A stretch of DNA of 64,000 nucleotides from an uncultured Candidatus Poseidoniales archaeon (GTDB lineage: Archaea > Thermoplasmatota > Poseidoniia > Poseidoniales > Poseidoniaceae): positions 17,408-81,407 of the forward strand of contig CAJJCP010000014.1 of the NCBI GenBank assembly GCA_905182715.1. The letters run 5' to 3'. Numbering within the stretch: position 1 is the stretch's first letter; every line of letters begins with the position of its first letter. Below, piece by piece: positions 28,201 through 36,692 of this stretch. The notes under the pieces were generated by a model. It did no database searches and was not told the origin of the DNA. It saw only the letters and a list, made by a program, of their open reading frames with translations. A program made the translations under genes and the position numbers.

Positions 28201-30323
28201 TGCCGGGGCCAGTGAGGTCGGTAGAATTCAGACGAGTGTAGAGGATTTCTTCATCTGCTGTTGCGTTTCCTGAATCAACCCAAGCGATGTGAATGTTGTT
28301 CTGATCATCGGTCAGTAGAGCAGGGAACACAGAGTTGCCACCGTATGGGCGGTTGCCTGGGAGTCCAGCGTTTGTTTCGACGTTTGAAATTGGAGTGTCT
28401 TGGATTTTCTTAATTGCGTAAGTGGAAAGCCCTTGATCTGCTCCATCCCAAGCACCTGCGCCTTGCAAGCGGAGTTTGGTATAGTAGACTTCGTAGTTGA
28501 CGCCCTTTTCGAAACCATAGTTTCGGCCGTCCATCCAAGCAATGTGAGTGTTACCTTTCATGTCCACGCCAATCGAAGGGTGGAAGGAATAAGCGTCATC
28601 AATGGTCACTCGGGTGTCGTTGACGACGACAAGGTGTCCATCTGCGCCAGCACCGGTATCTTCAGCGTATGAACCACCAACGATTGAGTGGCCGGTTGCA
28701 CCAGGCACCCATGTAGGGTCGTTGTTCATCTTGCCATAGGGATCAAGAACTGACATGTAGATCTCTCGAGAGTTGTTGGTCGAGATGTAGACCATTGCTT
28801 CGACCAGAAGGGCCATTGCGTTGCTACCACCAGTGCCTGATGGGAATTCGTAGGCTTGTCCGCCGGAATCTGAACTGCGGAGAGTGTTACCTGGGCAGTT
28901 ACGGGTTGAAGTTGAAACAACACTGTTCGGGCATTGAACCAAGTCCATGAAGTGAGATTGAATGTTTCCAGCGCCACCGTAGCCTTGGCCGTAGAGTCCG
29001 ACTGGAATGACACCTGCGGTAATACAGTTATCGTGAGCCTCTTCAATAGAAGTCAAATCATCTGCTTGCTGCGACGGGTCACCGTCTTTTGGCCCTTCAT
29101 CGGAAACTGGAATGACAATCTTGGTTGCATTCGGGTTCCACTTGTGGTCATCTTGAGTTGGAGGATTGCCTGGAACGTTACCAGATGCGTCTTTCCAAGA
29201 CAAACAAGCCCAGTTACTTCCAGGTCCCCAATCTTCACCAGAGTATCCGGAATAGGTGTTGCCGTTGTAAACAGTACCTGGCAACTTGCGTATTCCACCA
29301 GAGTCGTCACCTGGGAATTGCCCGAGAGCGAGTTGTTCGAGGGCCTGCGTTTTGGTTATATCCCGCACAGTTACCGGAACTTGCTGCACTCGGGAGGGTG
29401 TTTCCAAGGCCGTAAATTGTTTCGTAAACGGTCATGTTTGCAGTTTCGAGCATTGGCTTAATTCCTTGGAAATATCCGCCGGCGGCGAAGTTTCCACCGT
29501 AAACCACTGTGCAAATATCTGCCCATTCGGAATACATCGAACCTGAAGTGTCGACAATAAAGTTCAATTCTACCTTGCCACCTCGGGTATCATCCCAAGC
29601 GATTTGAACGTAATCGTTCGCATCGACAACGATGTCAGGGTGTCCTTTGTGCCCAATGATCGGTGTAAGCAATGTGTCATCGAAGTTGGTGATGACGGAG
29701 CCTGAGCTGAGATCAGGGCTGAGCATGGAGTAGTAGATTTGAGGTTGATTGAAGAAACGACCGAGTTCATCATAGGAATCTTCCCAAGCAATGTGGACGC
29801 CGCCTTGGCTGTCAATATCTATTGCTGGCCAATCTCGGTTTTGGGCACGGCTCGACACAACATGGTCGTTGATTGCAGAGAGTGTTCCGTCGTCAGAAGC
29901 GGACCCATCCATTGCCGCCGCCCAAGGATTGAGGACAGTATAGACGATCTTGTGTTGGCCCGACTTGTCGGCCCAAACCACGTGCACTTTGTCATTTTCA
30001 TCGACGACCATATCAGGGTGCCAAATCTTGTGAAGCCCTGGATTTGTGATTTGAGTGGTGTCAATCAATGTCTCGCCTCGTGGAGAAATCATTGAATAGT
30101 AAAGATGGAGGTTGTTTCGTGCCCAAACGACGTGGACGTTTCCTTCGCTGTCAGAACCGACTGCAGTTTGTGTATCTGCGGAAGTTCCACCGTCAACGAT
30201 TTGAATCGCATCGGTGATGACAACAGTATTTGCTGTGGCGGTAAGAGTTGTCAAGAACAACGTCGAGAGGACGGAGAGCAACATAATCGATACAAGGCTG
30301 ACTGACTTTATTTTTTGACCCAT
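25235..30323 (-). CDS. giant surface protein: propeller-like repeats with inserted VWA domain, CARDB-like region, C-terminal anchor (frameshifted)
   Basis: Two overlapping reverse frames (30323 to 29307, and 29407 to 25235) join into one protein of about 1,700 residues. A signal peptide covers about 1-31. Repeats of the form HVVWAD/HIAWxD followed by IYYSM/VYYTKL occur seven times, as in sialidase-like propellers. After the fourth W-D element a VWA domain begins with the MIDAS sequence DTSGSM (258-263) and continues past the frameshift to KIVIPVSDEGP, after which the repeat resumes (REIYMSVLDPYG). Long beta-sandwich regions follow, with a CARDB-like segment (LVISEVTASDFTGDVDTTIP) near the end. 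The C terminus has a transmembrane helix followed by GRGRR. One extra base, perhaps in the CCC run near 29,340, would explain the split. Likely an adhesion or sensing protein. Confidence 0.8.
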
Positions 30324-30432
30324 AAATACACATCCAAGGTGATACTGAAAAAAAGCACACACTCATGCTACTTAATAGCAACTCTTTCAAGTCATTTTTT
30401 AGATTCGGAAACAAAGTGCCGGAATCGAGGCA

Positions 30433-31080
30433 TTAAGCCCATTCTGAAGGATCAAAACCAGAGCCAAAGGACATCTTTTCATCGAATTCGATTTCGTGAT
30501 GTGTCGACTGGTCCGGGCCTTCGTTTGACACTGGAGAAATATCTTTTCCTTCCTGTTTCGCTTTCACCCAATCATCGACCGGTCCGGGCTTTCCTACGCC
30601 GGGGCCATGCGTGAATTTGATTTCATGGATTATTCCAAGCTTTGCGAGCCATAATTTCCTGAGAGTGTGCATAAATTCATTTTTGGTTAAGCCATCAAAC
30701 CAAAGAGGTAAACTCACATTAAAGGCTTGAAGGGGTCCGATTTTTTGGTCTCCTTGATGGCCCATGTGAATTCCCCAATCGACACTTGTGCGTATCAATT
30801 GAAGACGGACGTCGTGAATCCATTCCAGCCATGTATCGTTATCCTCTTTCATATGAGTCGCCATTTCTTTTTGTTGGCCTTCATCAACTCGAGTCATACT
30901 GGATACAGCAACGAGGTCTCGTCCTTTAGGAATGACGACAGCGAACATGTGGCCTTGAGGGCCCTGAGGGTAGCGAATGAGCAGATGGATTTCTGCACGC
31001 GGATCTTTTTGCTCTTTTGCAACAAGTCGTTCTTGTTCGACCCATTTACGGATTTTGAGAATCACTTCCTCACTCGCCAT
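30433..31080 (-). CDS. conserved hypothetical protein (possibly DUF2299-like)
   Basis: The start is the ATG at 31080; a GTG at 31095 is also in frame. The first roughly 150 residues are alpha/beta (ILKIRKWVEQERLVAKEQ; DPRAEIHLLIRYPQ; MFAVVIPKGRDLVAVSS), resembling small archaeal proteins of the DUF2299 type, which have a chaperone-like fold. That match is from memory of the pattern and is weak. The last 60 residues are polar and probably disordered. Confidence 0.55.
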   Translation of the reverse strand: MASEEVILKIRKWVEQERLVAKEQKDPRAEIHLLIRYPQGPQGHMFAVVIPKGRDLVAVSSMTRVDEGQQKEMATHMKEDNDTWLEWIHDVRLQLIRTSVDWGIHMGHQGDQKIGPLQAFNVSLPLWFDGLTKNEFMHTLRKLWLAKLGIIHEIKFTHGPGVGKPGPVDDWVKAKQEGKDISPVSNEGPDQSTHHEIEFDEKMSFGSGFDPSEWA

Positions 31081-31128
31081 GATTAGCGGAAGCACTCCTC
31101 TCGTTTGAAGAACACCCTTTTTGAAAAC

Positions 31129-31348
31129 TTACAGTTTATCCATCTCAGCATGAAGGTTGTTCAATGCTCCGCGGAGATTTTGACGATTCGTTTTACCCAA
31201 TTTCAAACGGCGAAGCGCACGTCGGAAGTCACACCAATCATCCCATAACAAAGTCGATGTTCTTCCACTGAGCCAAAAACAGGGTAGAGAGCGCTATGAG
31301 GAATGTACCCATTGCTGCAGTCACATGAAGAGAAGAAGAACCGTACAT
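31129..31348 (-). pseudogene. small single-pass membrane protein split by a frameshift
   Basis: This 303-bp gap lacks an intact long frame but is not empty. On the reverse strand an ATG at 31348 begins MYGSSSLHVTAAMGTFLIAL, continuing STLFLAQWKNIDF with one transmembrane helix, and stops at 31238. One frame over, WDDWCDFRRALRRLKLGKTN and RQNLRGALNNLHAEMDKL read cleanly to a TAA at 31129. Removing one base from the AAA at 31250-31252 joins them into about 73 residues. Both halves look protein-like, with membrane helix then basic cytoplasmic tail. No family is recognised. It could be a sequencing error or a recently broken gene. Confidence 0.42.
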
Positions 31349-31398
31349 TGCATGCCAATCAAAACCGATAACGATTCAACGAGTCATGATACATGTGT

Positions 31399-32673
31399 TC
31401 AATTCCTAATGCTCCCGAGTGCCATGAAAGGCCAGAACATCAAAGAGCCAAACATTGCTGCGAGAAACTGGTAAGAAGTTCGGGCGTCGATGCCTTCATC
31501 GGTTGAATCTCCGAAGAGTCGTCCGATTGCAATCTGAGGGGTAAAACAAAACAGGAACATTGGCAATAAAGCCAACAAAAAGGGTAATCTTACCAGTTTC
31601 TGCACAATCTGCAGAGGGCGGGCTTTGCGTAAATCAGTCGCTGATGCATTGAGGTCTCGGCCATCTAATTGTCGTGCTTGCAATAACCCTGATACCGCTT
31701 TAGCAGGCTTGATGACTGGACTTATGATGACGGGTAGTTCGGAATTGTCTATTCTTTTTTCATCGGAAAATGAGGGTTGTAACAAGGTCCGGAAAGCTCG
31801 TGCAGCTTCGACTTCTTGCCTCCATGAAAGAAGAGGTAGGTTGGTCCTTCGCGACTCGACATGCCCCAAAATATGAAGGGCGCTGTTTTCATCCCAATCA
31901 CTCGTGTTTGGAGTCATTGGCGTGAGTTGGAGTCGTAAAGCATCTCGGAGAGCAAAGACATTCTCAGCCGCAGGCTCAACCCAATTTCCTTTGGATACTG
32001 CTTCGACGAGGTCGTCCGGGATGTCTTCCGCTTGAATGGAGTGAGGGGGGCCGTATTCAACCCACACATCTGTTCGGAAAAGGTCGCGTCTCCTGAAATG
32101 TAAGCCGGTTGGGATCACTGATGGAATAGGTTTACCCTCCGATTTCGCAATAGCTGCAGCGGCAAAAACAGTACGGAATGGTCCTGTTCTAAAGCGCAAC
32201 ATGGAGGATTCATTGTGACTGGTGCCTTCGGGGAACAGCACACATCCGAAACCTGCTGAAATTCCTCGAGCCAGCATCAGGAGAGACCGGCCGTTAATTT
32301 GCGTCGCTTCTTCTTCACTGCAGCCGCCTCGTAGAAGTTCCGCTTTACGGACGACAGGTTGTACTGCCAATTTCCGAGTCCACCACCCAAGAAGTGGCCG
32401 AGTTACCAAATCATGACGTCCGCCCATTACGAAATTATTCGGGTGTTTAAGTACAATTTGAAGTGGGTCCATGAGGCCGTTTGTGTGCCATGCACAACAG
32501 AGATTACCGCGGTCAAGAGGAAGGGTCTCGGCCCCTGTCACCTCACTGGTTCGGAACTGGACTGCAAGGATTCGGCGAGCAATCCAAAAAGCAATGTTCG
32601 ACCAAAAAAAGGAACCTGGAGTATTGCCTTCGAAAGATGGCATTGGTGTCGATAACAACTTATCCATTTTCAT
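31399..32673 (-). CDS. glycerol-phosphate acyltransferase-like protein (PlsC/GPAT superfamily)
   Basis: The 424-residue protein has the acyltransferase motifs: motif I as AWHTNGLMDP (His63, Asp69, the H-x5-D spacing of the HPN---DP subgroup), a central arginine region, motif III VLFPEGTSHNESS and motif IV IPTGLHFRRRDLFR. The C-terminal third has two hydrophobic helices (FLLALLPMFLFCFTPQIAIG; FLAAMFGSLMFWPFMALG). Family members transfer acyl chains to glycerol-phosphate or lysophosphatidate. This is a bacterial/eukaryotic-type lipid step and unusual in archaea with ether lipids. An in-frame ATG lies two codons downstream. Confidence 0.82.
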   Translation of the reverse strand: MKMDKLLSTPMPSFEGNTPGSFFWSNIAFWIARRILAVQFRTSEVTGAETLPLDRGNLCCAWHTNGLMDPLQIVLKHPNNFVMGGRHDLVTRPLLGWWTRKLAVQPVVRKAELLRGGCSEEEATQINGRSLLMLARGISAGFGCVLFPEGTSHNESSMLRFRTGPFRTVFAAAAIAKSEGKPIPSVIPTGLHFRRRDLFRTDVWVEYGPPHSIQAEDIPDDLVEAVSKGNWVEPAAENVFALRDALRLQLTPMTPNTSDWDENSALHILGHVESRRTNLPLLSWRQEVEAARAFRTLLQPSFSDEKRIDNSELPVIISPVIKPAKAVSGLLQARQLDGRDLNASATDLRKARPLQIVQKLVRLPFLLALLPMFLFCFTPQIAIGRLFGDSTDEGIDARTSYQFLAAMFGSLMFWPFMALGSIRN

Positions 32674-32748
32674 CTTCGTCGCCGACTTTGAGAGTATTGG
32701 TAAATCTTCACCGTGATGGTCTGTAGTCGTTGATTCTTGTGAATGTCG

Positions 32749-33189
32749 TCAAAGTATCACCTCTTGAAGAGTCGTAGAAAGGATGCGTAAGGCGTCTTGG
32801 TCTGCTGCCTCTCCCATCGGCGGGGCGTGTGGCCACATAGCCTGCAAGGTAGAGCCGCCATCGCCAGAATGCCGAGGAATGACGTGTGCATGAACATGCG
32901 GGACTTCTTGCCCTGCCAATGGACCGTCGTGGATGCATACGGTGAAATCTTCTGTTTCAAAATGCTTGGAAAGGATATGCTGTACTTCAACTACACCGGC
33001 AAAGAAAGCGTCTCGCGAAGATGGAGAAAGATCAGAAAGGCGTTGAACGCTTTGCTTTGGAATGACCAGTGTGTGACCGTCTCGGCGCGGAAAGATGTCT
33101 AAGAATGCGTACCACAATTCATCTTCAGCAACTTTGTGAGAAGGAAGGCTTCCATCTACGATTCGGTCGAACAAGGTGGGCTCGGCCAT
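32749..33189 (-). CDS. HIT family protein (histidine triad nucleotide hydrolase)
   Basis: The start is the ATG at 33189 (MAEPTLFDRIVDG). The histidine triad HVHAHVIPR (His98, His100, His102) forms the nucleotide-phosphate active site, and the upstream LDIFPRRDGHTLVIPK matches the conserved HIT core strand. Such enzymes hydrolyse AMP-lysine, Ap4A or related adenylates. At about 146 residues it is of normal length for the Fhit/HinT-like group. Confidence 0.93.
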   Translation of the reverse strand: MAEPTLFDRIVDGSLPSHKVAEDELWYAFLDIFPRRDGHTLVIPKQSVQRLSDLSPSSRDAFFAGVVEVQHILSKHFETEDFTVCIHDGPLAGQEVPHVHAHVIPRHSGDGGSTLQAMWPHAPPMGEAADQDALRILSTTLQEVIL

Positions 33190-33246
33190 GACCTTGCTAA
33201 ATGGCATCCCTTTTCAGTAGTTCACCAAAATTTGAACGATTTCGAA

Positions 33247-34911
33247 TTATTGGGGTGGTAAAATCCAATTCCCAGTCTTGCTCTTACGTAGAGCCAATGT
33301 TTTCACATCCCCAGTTTGGTTGACGGTGTAGTGCGTTAAGTGTTCGTCGGTTGATTCTGCAAAGTCATCACGATGATGGCAACCACGAGATTCGCTTCGG
33401 GCGAGGGCTGCTTGTGCAGAAGCGAGTGTGAGGCGAGCCGATGCCTGGGCACGTGCGATTTCAACAATGTTTGTGTTTGCAATCAAAGACGATTGGTCGG
33501 CATGAATAGATTCTGCAAGAATTCCTGCAGATTCTAATGCTTCAATGGCCGATTCAAGTCCCGCTGCATTACGGCTGTAACCGAGGGTGCTTTGGACTGT
33601 GTCTCGGATTTTCGAAACAACGTGGCCTACACGTACAACGCCTTCTTCATCATGGTCTGAGACAGCAGCGTGGTCAGCTTGGGCAGATTGTTCTGCCTCG
33701 TGAGCGAGGTGTGCATTGGAAAACTTGCGCTTTTGAACCCATGCGCCTGCGTGTATACCAGCGGCTGCGCCGCCGAGTAGAGCATCGAGCATTTGGTTAC
33801 CCGGCAAAAGGTCTGCACCATGGAATCCTGAGCAAGATGCGTCGCCGGCCGCATATAGCCCAGTGAACCAACGAGACCAAGATGAGAGAATCGCACGACC
33901 GGATTCATCGACAGATACGCCGCCGAGTGTTGCATATGGGCGGACCTCTATAGCAATAGTTTGCCGTGCCAAATCGACGCCAGTTCGTTGTTTAACGCTG
34001 CGGAACACTGCCTTCCACCACTTGGAAGAGTCGCCCAAATTTCGGGCATCGAGGACCGGTTGGAAGGCTTTTGAAACAGAGTGGCACATTGCATCTAATC
34101 CACCTTCGCCGATTTCCAAATCATTCCCATTCGCCTCGTGTAATGTTGCGCCATCATGAAGAAGGCCAAGTGGCAAAATCATGTTCGTATCTTTAATTCC
34201 GAGAGGCGTGTGAGCAATGAATTCTAAATCACGCAGGGAAACTCCAGCGCGGAGTGCGAGATCAAGACCGAGGCCAACTGCTCCATGACTGAAGGCCCCT
34301 TCGAATCCTCCATCTGCAAGTATGACTGCTTTGGCTTGCAATGCCACGATTCGCCCATTGACGAGATCGACTACCGTCATCCCACTTACCGATTGATTGG
34401 TATGAATCAAAGAAAGAGGGAGGTGGTCGCCACGGCGTATGACGCCGTGGCGCATGCATTGCTCTTCGAGAACTTGTTGGATTTCACGACCAGTTGCATC
34501 ACCTGCATCTGTGTTACGAGTCATGCCATGCCCAGGGGCTTTTCGAGCCAATGGTATTCCGTGTGAATCGCGACGGAAATTTACGCCCCAGCGCTCAAGT
34601 AAATCGACTTGACGTGTTGCATCTGCAGTTCGCGATGCGACAATGTCTTGGTCGTTCAAGTATGCACCTGCTCGAATCGTATCTTCACGGTGACCGCGAT
34701 TATTGGATTCTTGAAGTGGTGCTGCGAGGCCGTCCTGAGCGAGGTGAGTGTCGCTACCAAGTGCATTCACAGAAAGAACGAGAGTTGTAGCTCCTTGCTT
34801 TGCAGCCTCTGCTGCTGAACGGAGGGCCGCGGGCCCGTCGCCTAGTACGATGACATCCCATGCTTCCAAGGTCCCACATCCGGTAATTTCACCCAAGTGC
34901 ACACCATCCAT
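33247..34911 (-). CDS. FAD-dependent fumarate reductase/succinate dehydrogenase flavoprotein-like protein
   Basis: The protein of about 554 residues has the Rossmann FAD site VIVLGDGPAALRSAAEAAKQ (21-40), then SDTHLAQDGLAAPL, RKAPGHGMTRNTDAGDATG, the TLGGVSVDESG element and GLYAAGDAS ... LLPGNQMLDALLGGAAAG. These match SdhA/FrdA and L-aspartate oxidase, including the active-site Arg/His region. The late ESRGCHHRDDF is the conserved SRGAHxR-type segment. No iron-sulfur or membrane subunit is adjacent, so succinate dehydrogenase, soluble fumarate reductase and NadB all remain possible. The ATG at 34911 is preferred over the TTG six bases upstream. Confidence 0.82.
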   Translation of the reverse strand: MDGVHLGEITGCGTLEAWDVIVLGDGPAALRSAAEAAKQGATTLVLSVNALGSDTHLAQDGLAAPLQESNNRGHREDTIRAGAYLNDQDIVASRTADATRQVDLLERWGVNFRRDSHGIPLARKAPGHGMTRNTDAGDATGREIQQVLEEQCMRHGVIRRGDHLPLSLIHTNQSVSGMTVVDLVNGRIVALQAKAVILADGGFEGAFSHGAVGLGLDLALRAGVSLRDLEFIAHTPLGIKDTNMILPLGLLHDGATLHEANGNDLEIGEGGLDAMCHSVSKAFQPVLDARNLGDSSKWWKAVFRSVKQRTGVDLARQTIAIEVRPYATLGGVSVDESGRAILSSWSRWFTGLYAAGDASCSGFHGADLLPGNQMLDALLGGAAAGIHAGAWVQKRKFSNAHLAHEAEQSAQADHAAVSDHDEEGVVRVGHVVSKIRDTVQSTLGYSRNAAGLESAIEALESAGILAESIHADQSSLIANTNIVEIARAQASARLTLASAQAALARSESRGCHHRDDFAESTDEHLTHYTVNQTGDVKTLALRKSKTGNWILPPQ

Positions 34912-34970
34912 AAGCAACGCGCTTAGGCGACCTCCGCAAATAGATGCAAAGAAAGGAAGATGAAATGGTA

Positions 34971-35514
34971 TCAGTTCGTAACTTCGTCACCAAAAAGAAG
35001 CTTTGGTAAAGGCAACTCACCATGGCGTCGAGCGACCTCTAGTTTTCGGATTCTGTTTTGAGTTTGACTCCCTGCACTTCGTCGAATCATTGTTCGAATC
35101 ACTTGAGATTCCAATACAATTCCATCATCATCTCGGAGAATAACTTGGACGTCGAGCAGGGCCATTGAAACTTCTTGGCCATGCCACGCCGATCCAAAGA
35201 ACAACACCTCGCTCGAGATATCGAGGCATCCAATCGAGGGCATCATCATCCGTCGGATGTGAGAGCAGAACTGAACTTTCAGGCGGAGGGCATGCACTCA
35301 ATTCGAAACGATGGTCGCGCGATTCAGGTTCACCGTTAGGCGTTAGAACTTCAACCCTGACATGCCGAGATTCGAATGTTTGATTGTTGAGCACAATGAA
35401 CAGATTGCCTGAGCCTTCGTAACAATTTTCTTCCAACGCCACATCCATTCTCCATTCTGCACGAAGCATAGGAGGAGTGCCTGCGAGGAGGTCGTTTTGT
35501 AACCGGTCAAGCAA
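34971..35514 (-). CDS. hypothetical protein split by a frameshift
   Basis: One reverse frame runs from about 35514 (TTG, overlapping the upstream stop) and reads MLRAEWRMDVALEENC, NLFIVLNNQTFESRHVRVEV and ALDWMPRYLERGVVLWIG before losing protein character. The neighbouring frame picks up at FFGSAWHGQEVSMALLDVQV and runs ILRDDDGIVLESQVIRTMIR to a stop at 34971. One extra base around 35186-35215 would make one beta-rich protein of about 180 residues. No family is recognised. It is on the same strand as the membrane protein upstream and probably co-transcribed. Confidence 0.5.
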
Positions 35515-36529
35515 GCAGAAATGCTTCCGGTTGCCATCCCCTCGAATGTGCAAGAAGGCGTTGAATTGTCCTCCAATTGAAACGTGCCTCGTTGTTGAGA
35601 AGGAGAGATTTAAAACGTTTTTCGATGATGAAGGATTTTAATTCATCATGCGCTTTTTCGGTACTCAATTCCTGCTCCAAGTGAAGGTGCAGAATGTAGA
35701 GCAGGCGTTCGAGTGATTGTTTGGTGATGTGGCCTGGAATCAAAGCTTTTCGGAACTCTTTTTGCCATGCCTCCCATTCTAAAAAAAGGTCAGGGTCGAG
35801 GTGAGCAACCAGCAAATCTCCTAAGACGCTGCCTAATTGTGTCGGGTGGTGAGTTGGGGCATGGAAAACGATCGAAGGGAACGGGTCGCCAAGTTGACGG
35901 ATAAATCCGTAAGAAAAAATGCCGTGGAAGGATTGAGCAATTCCAAGTGTCATCGCCACGAGAAGAGCGAGGTTCCATGCAAGAGAATTCGAAGTAACTG
36001 CCGAAGCAAGTATGAGCAGCGTCACTGTTGAGGCCGAAAGCAATCCCAATACAGCGTTGTTTCGGCGTTGGTCGCTCAGACTTTCAATAATTCTGTCCAT
36101 TCCAGGTTGGGCCCGCAATACGTGCGTTTTACCTCCTGAAACTCCGCCTTGTTCTCGGAGAGAAATCCGGGCTTGCATAGCTCGCCATGCAGATTCTCCA
36201 GCAATAACCGTAGGGCCGGCAGAAAGGAGAGCAAATGGAATTAAGATGAAAATGAAACCATTAGCGGATTCAATTAATGGCGAATAAAGTACACTCACAA
36301 AAGCGAACATTGCGAGGACAAAACCATTCAATGTTCTCCAAATCATGAGAAGAGGGTTCCGAGCAATACGCCCCGCTAGAAGGCGCCGATGCTCAAGTAC
36401 TGCCCATTGTTTCCGGGTATTTTCAATGGGGTCTTCTGAATATTCAAACCCTTCACCATAGGGGTCCGGGAGAGGGATATACGCCTCAGAACTGGTTGCG
36501 CTCCCCTTGCCTGAAGTCATGATGCTCAT
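35507..36529 (-). CDS. four-helix membrane protein, unknown
   Basis: The 340-residue protein has four hydrophobic helices in two pairs (about 67-83, 91-110, 159-178 and 183-200) and a soluble helical C-terminal domain of about 135 residues (LEWEAWQKEFRKALIPGHIT ... LHLHLEQELSTEKAHDEL). No family is recognised. The start may be ATG 36529 or the ATG three codons later. The end overlaps the next, frameshifted gene. Confidence 0.6.
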   Translation of the reverse strand: MSIMTSGKGSATSSEAYIPLPDPYGEGFEYSEDPIENTRKQWAVLEHRRLLAGRIARNPLLMIWRTLNGFVLAMFAFVSVLYSPLIESANGFIFILIPFALLSAGPTVIAGESAWRAMQARISLREQGGVSGGKTHVLRAQPGMDRIIESLSDQRRNNAVLGLLSASTVTLLILASAVTSNSLAWNLALLVAMTLGIAQSFHGIFSYGFIRQLGDPFPSIVFHAPTHHPTQLGSVLGDLLVAHLDPDLFLEWEAWQKEFRKALIPGHITKQSLERLLYILHLHLEQELSTEKAHDELKSFIIEKRFKSLLLNNEARFNWRTIQRLLAHSRGWQPEAFLLA

Positions 36530-36596
36530 GCAGAGACGCGGGGTCTTTCGATTTGGCTGTTGCCTTCAAACACGGCAAGGTATGAATGAAAATGTA

Positions 36597-36670
36597 CGGG
36601 CGTGCCAGGATTTGAACCCGGGATCTTCGGCTTAGGAGGCCAACGCATTATCCAGCTGTGCTACACGCCC
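36597..36670 (-). tRNA. tRNA-Arg (anticodon CCT)
   Basis: On the reverse strand the 74-nt sequence folds as a cloverleaf: acceptor GGGCGTG/CACGCCC, anticodon stem TTGGC/GCCGA with loop CTCCTAA (anticodon CCT), and T-arm around GGGTTCAAATCC, with discriminator G and no encoded CCA. It starts 23 bp after the RFC-subunit stop on the same strand and has no TATA-like element of its own nearby, so it may be processed from that transcript. Confidence 0.92.
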
Positions 36671-36692
36671 AACCGGCCCAGTGGACTGAGTG

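Noticed and set aside
29307-30323. Programmed ribosomal frameshift or stop read-through for the split giant protein
   Set aside because: No slippery sequence and downstream structure seen, and five other genes nearby carry similar single-base shifts, favouring sequence error.
33247-34911. Assignment as L-aspartate oxidase (NadB), given a NadC-like gene at the left edge
   Set aside because: The two are 33 kb apart and the shared motifs do not separate NadB from SdhA/FrdA; left as a general flavoprotein call.
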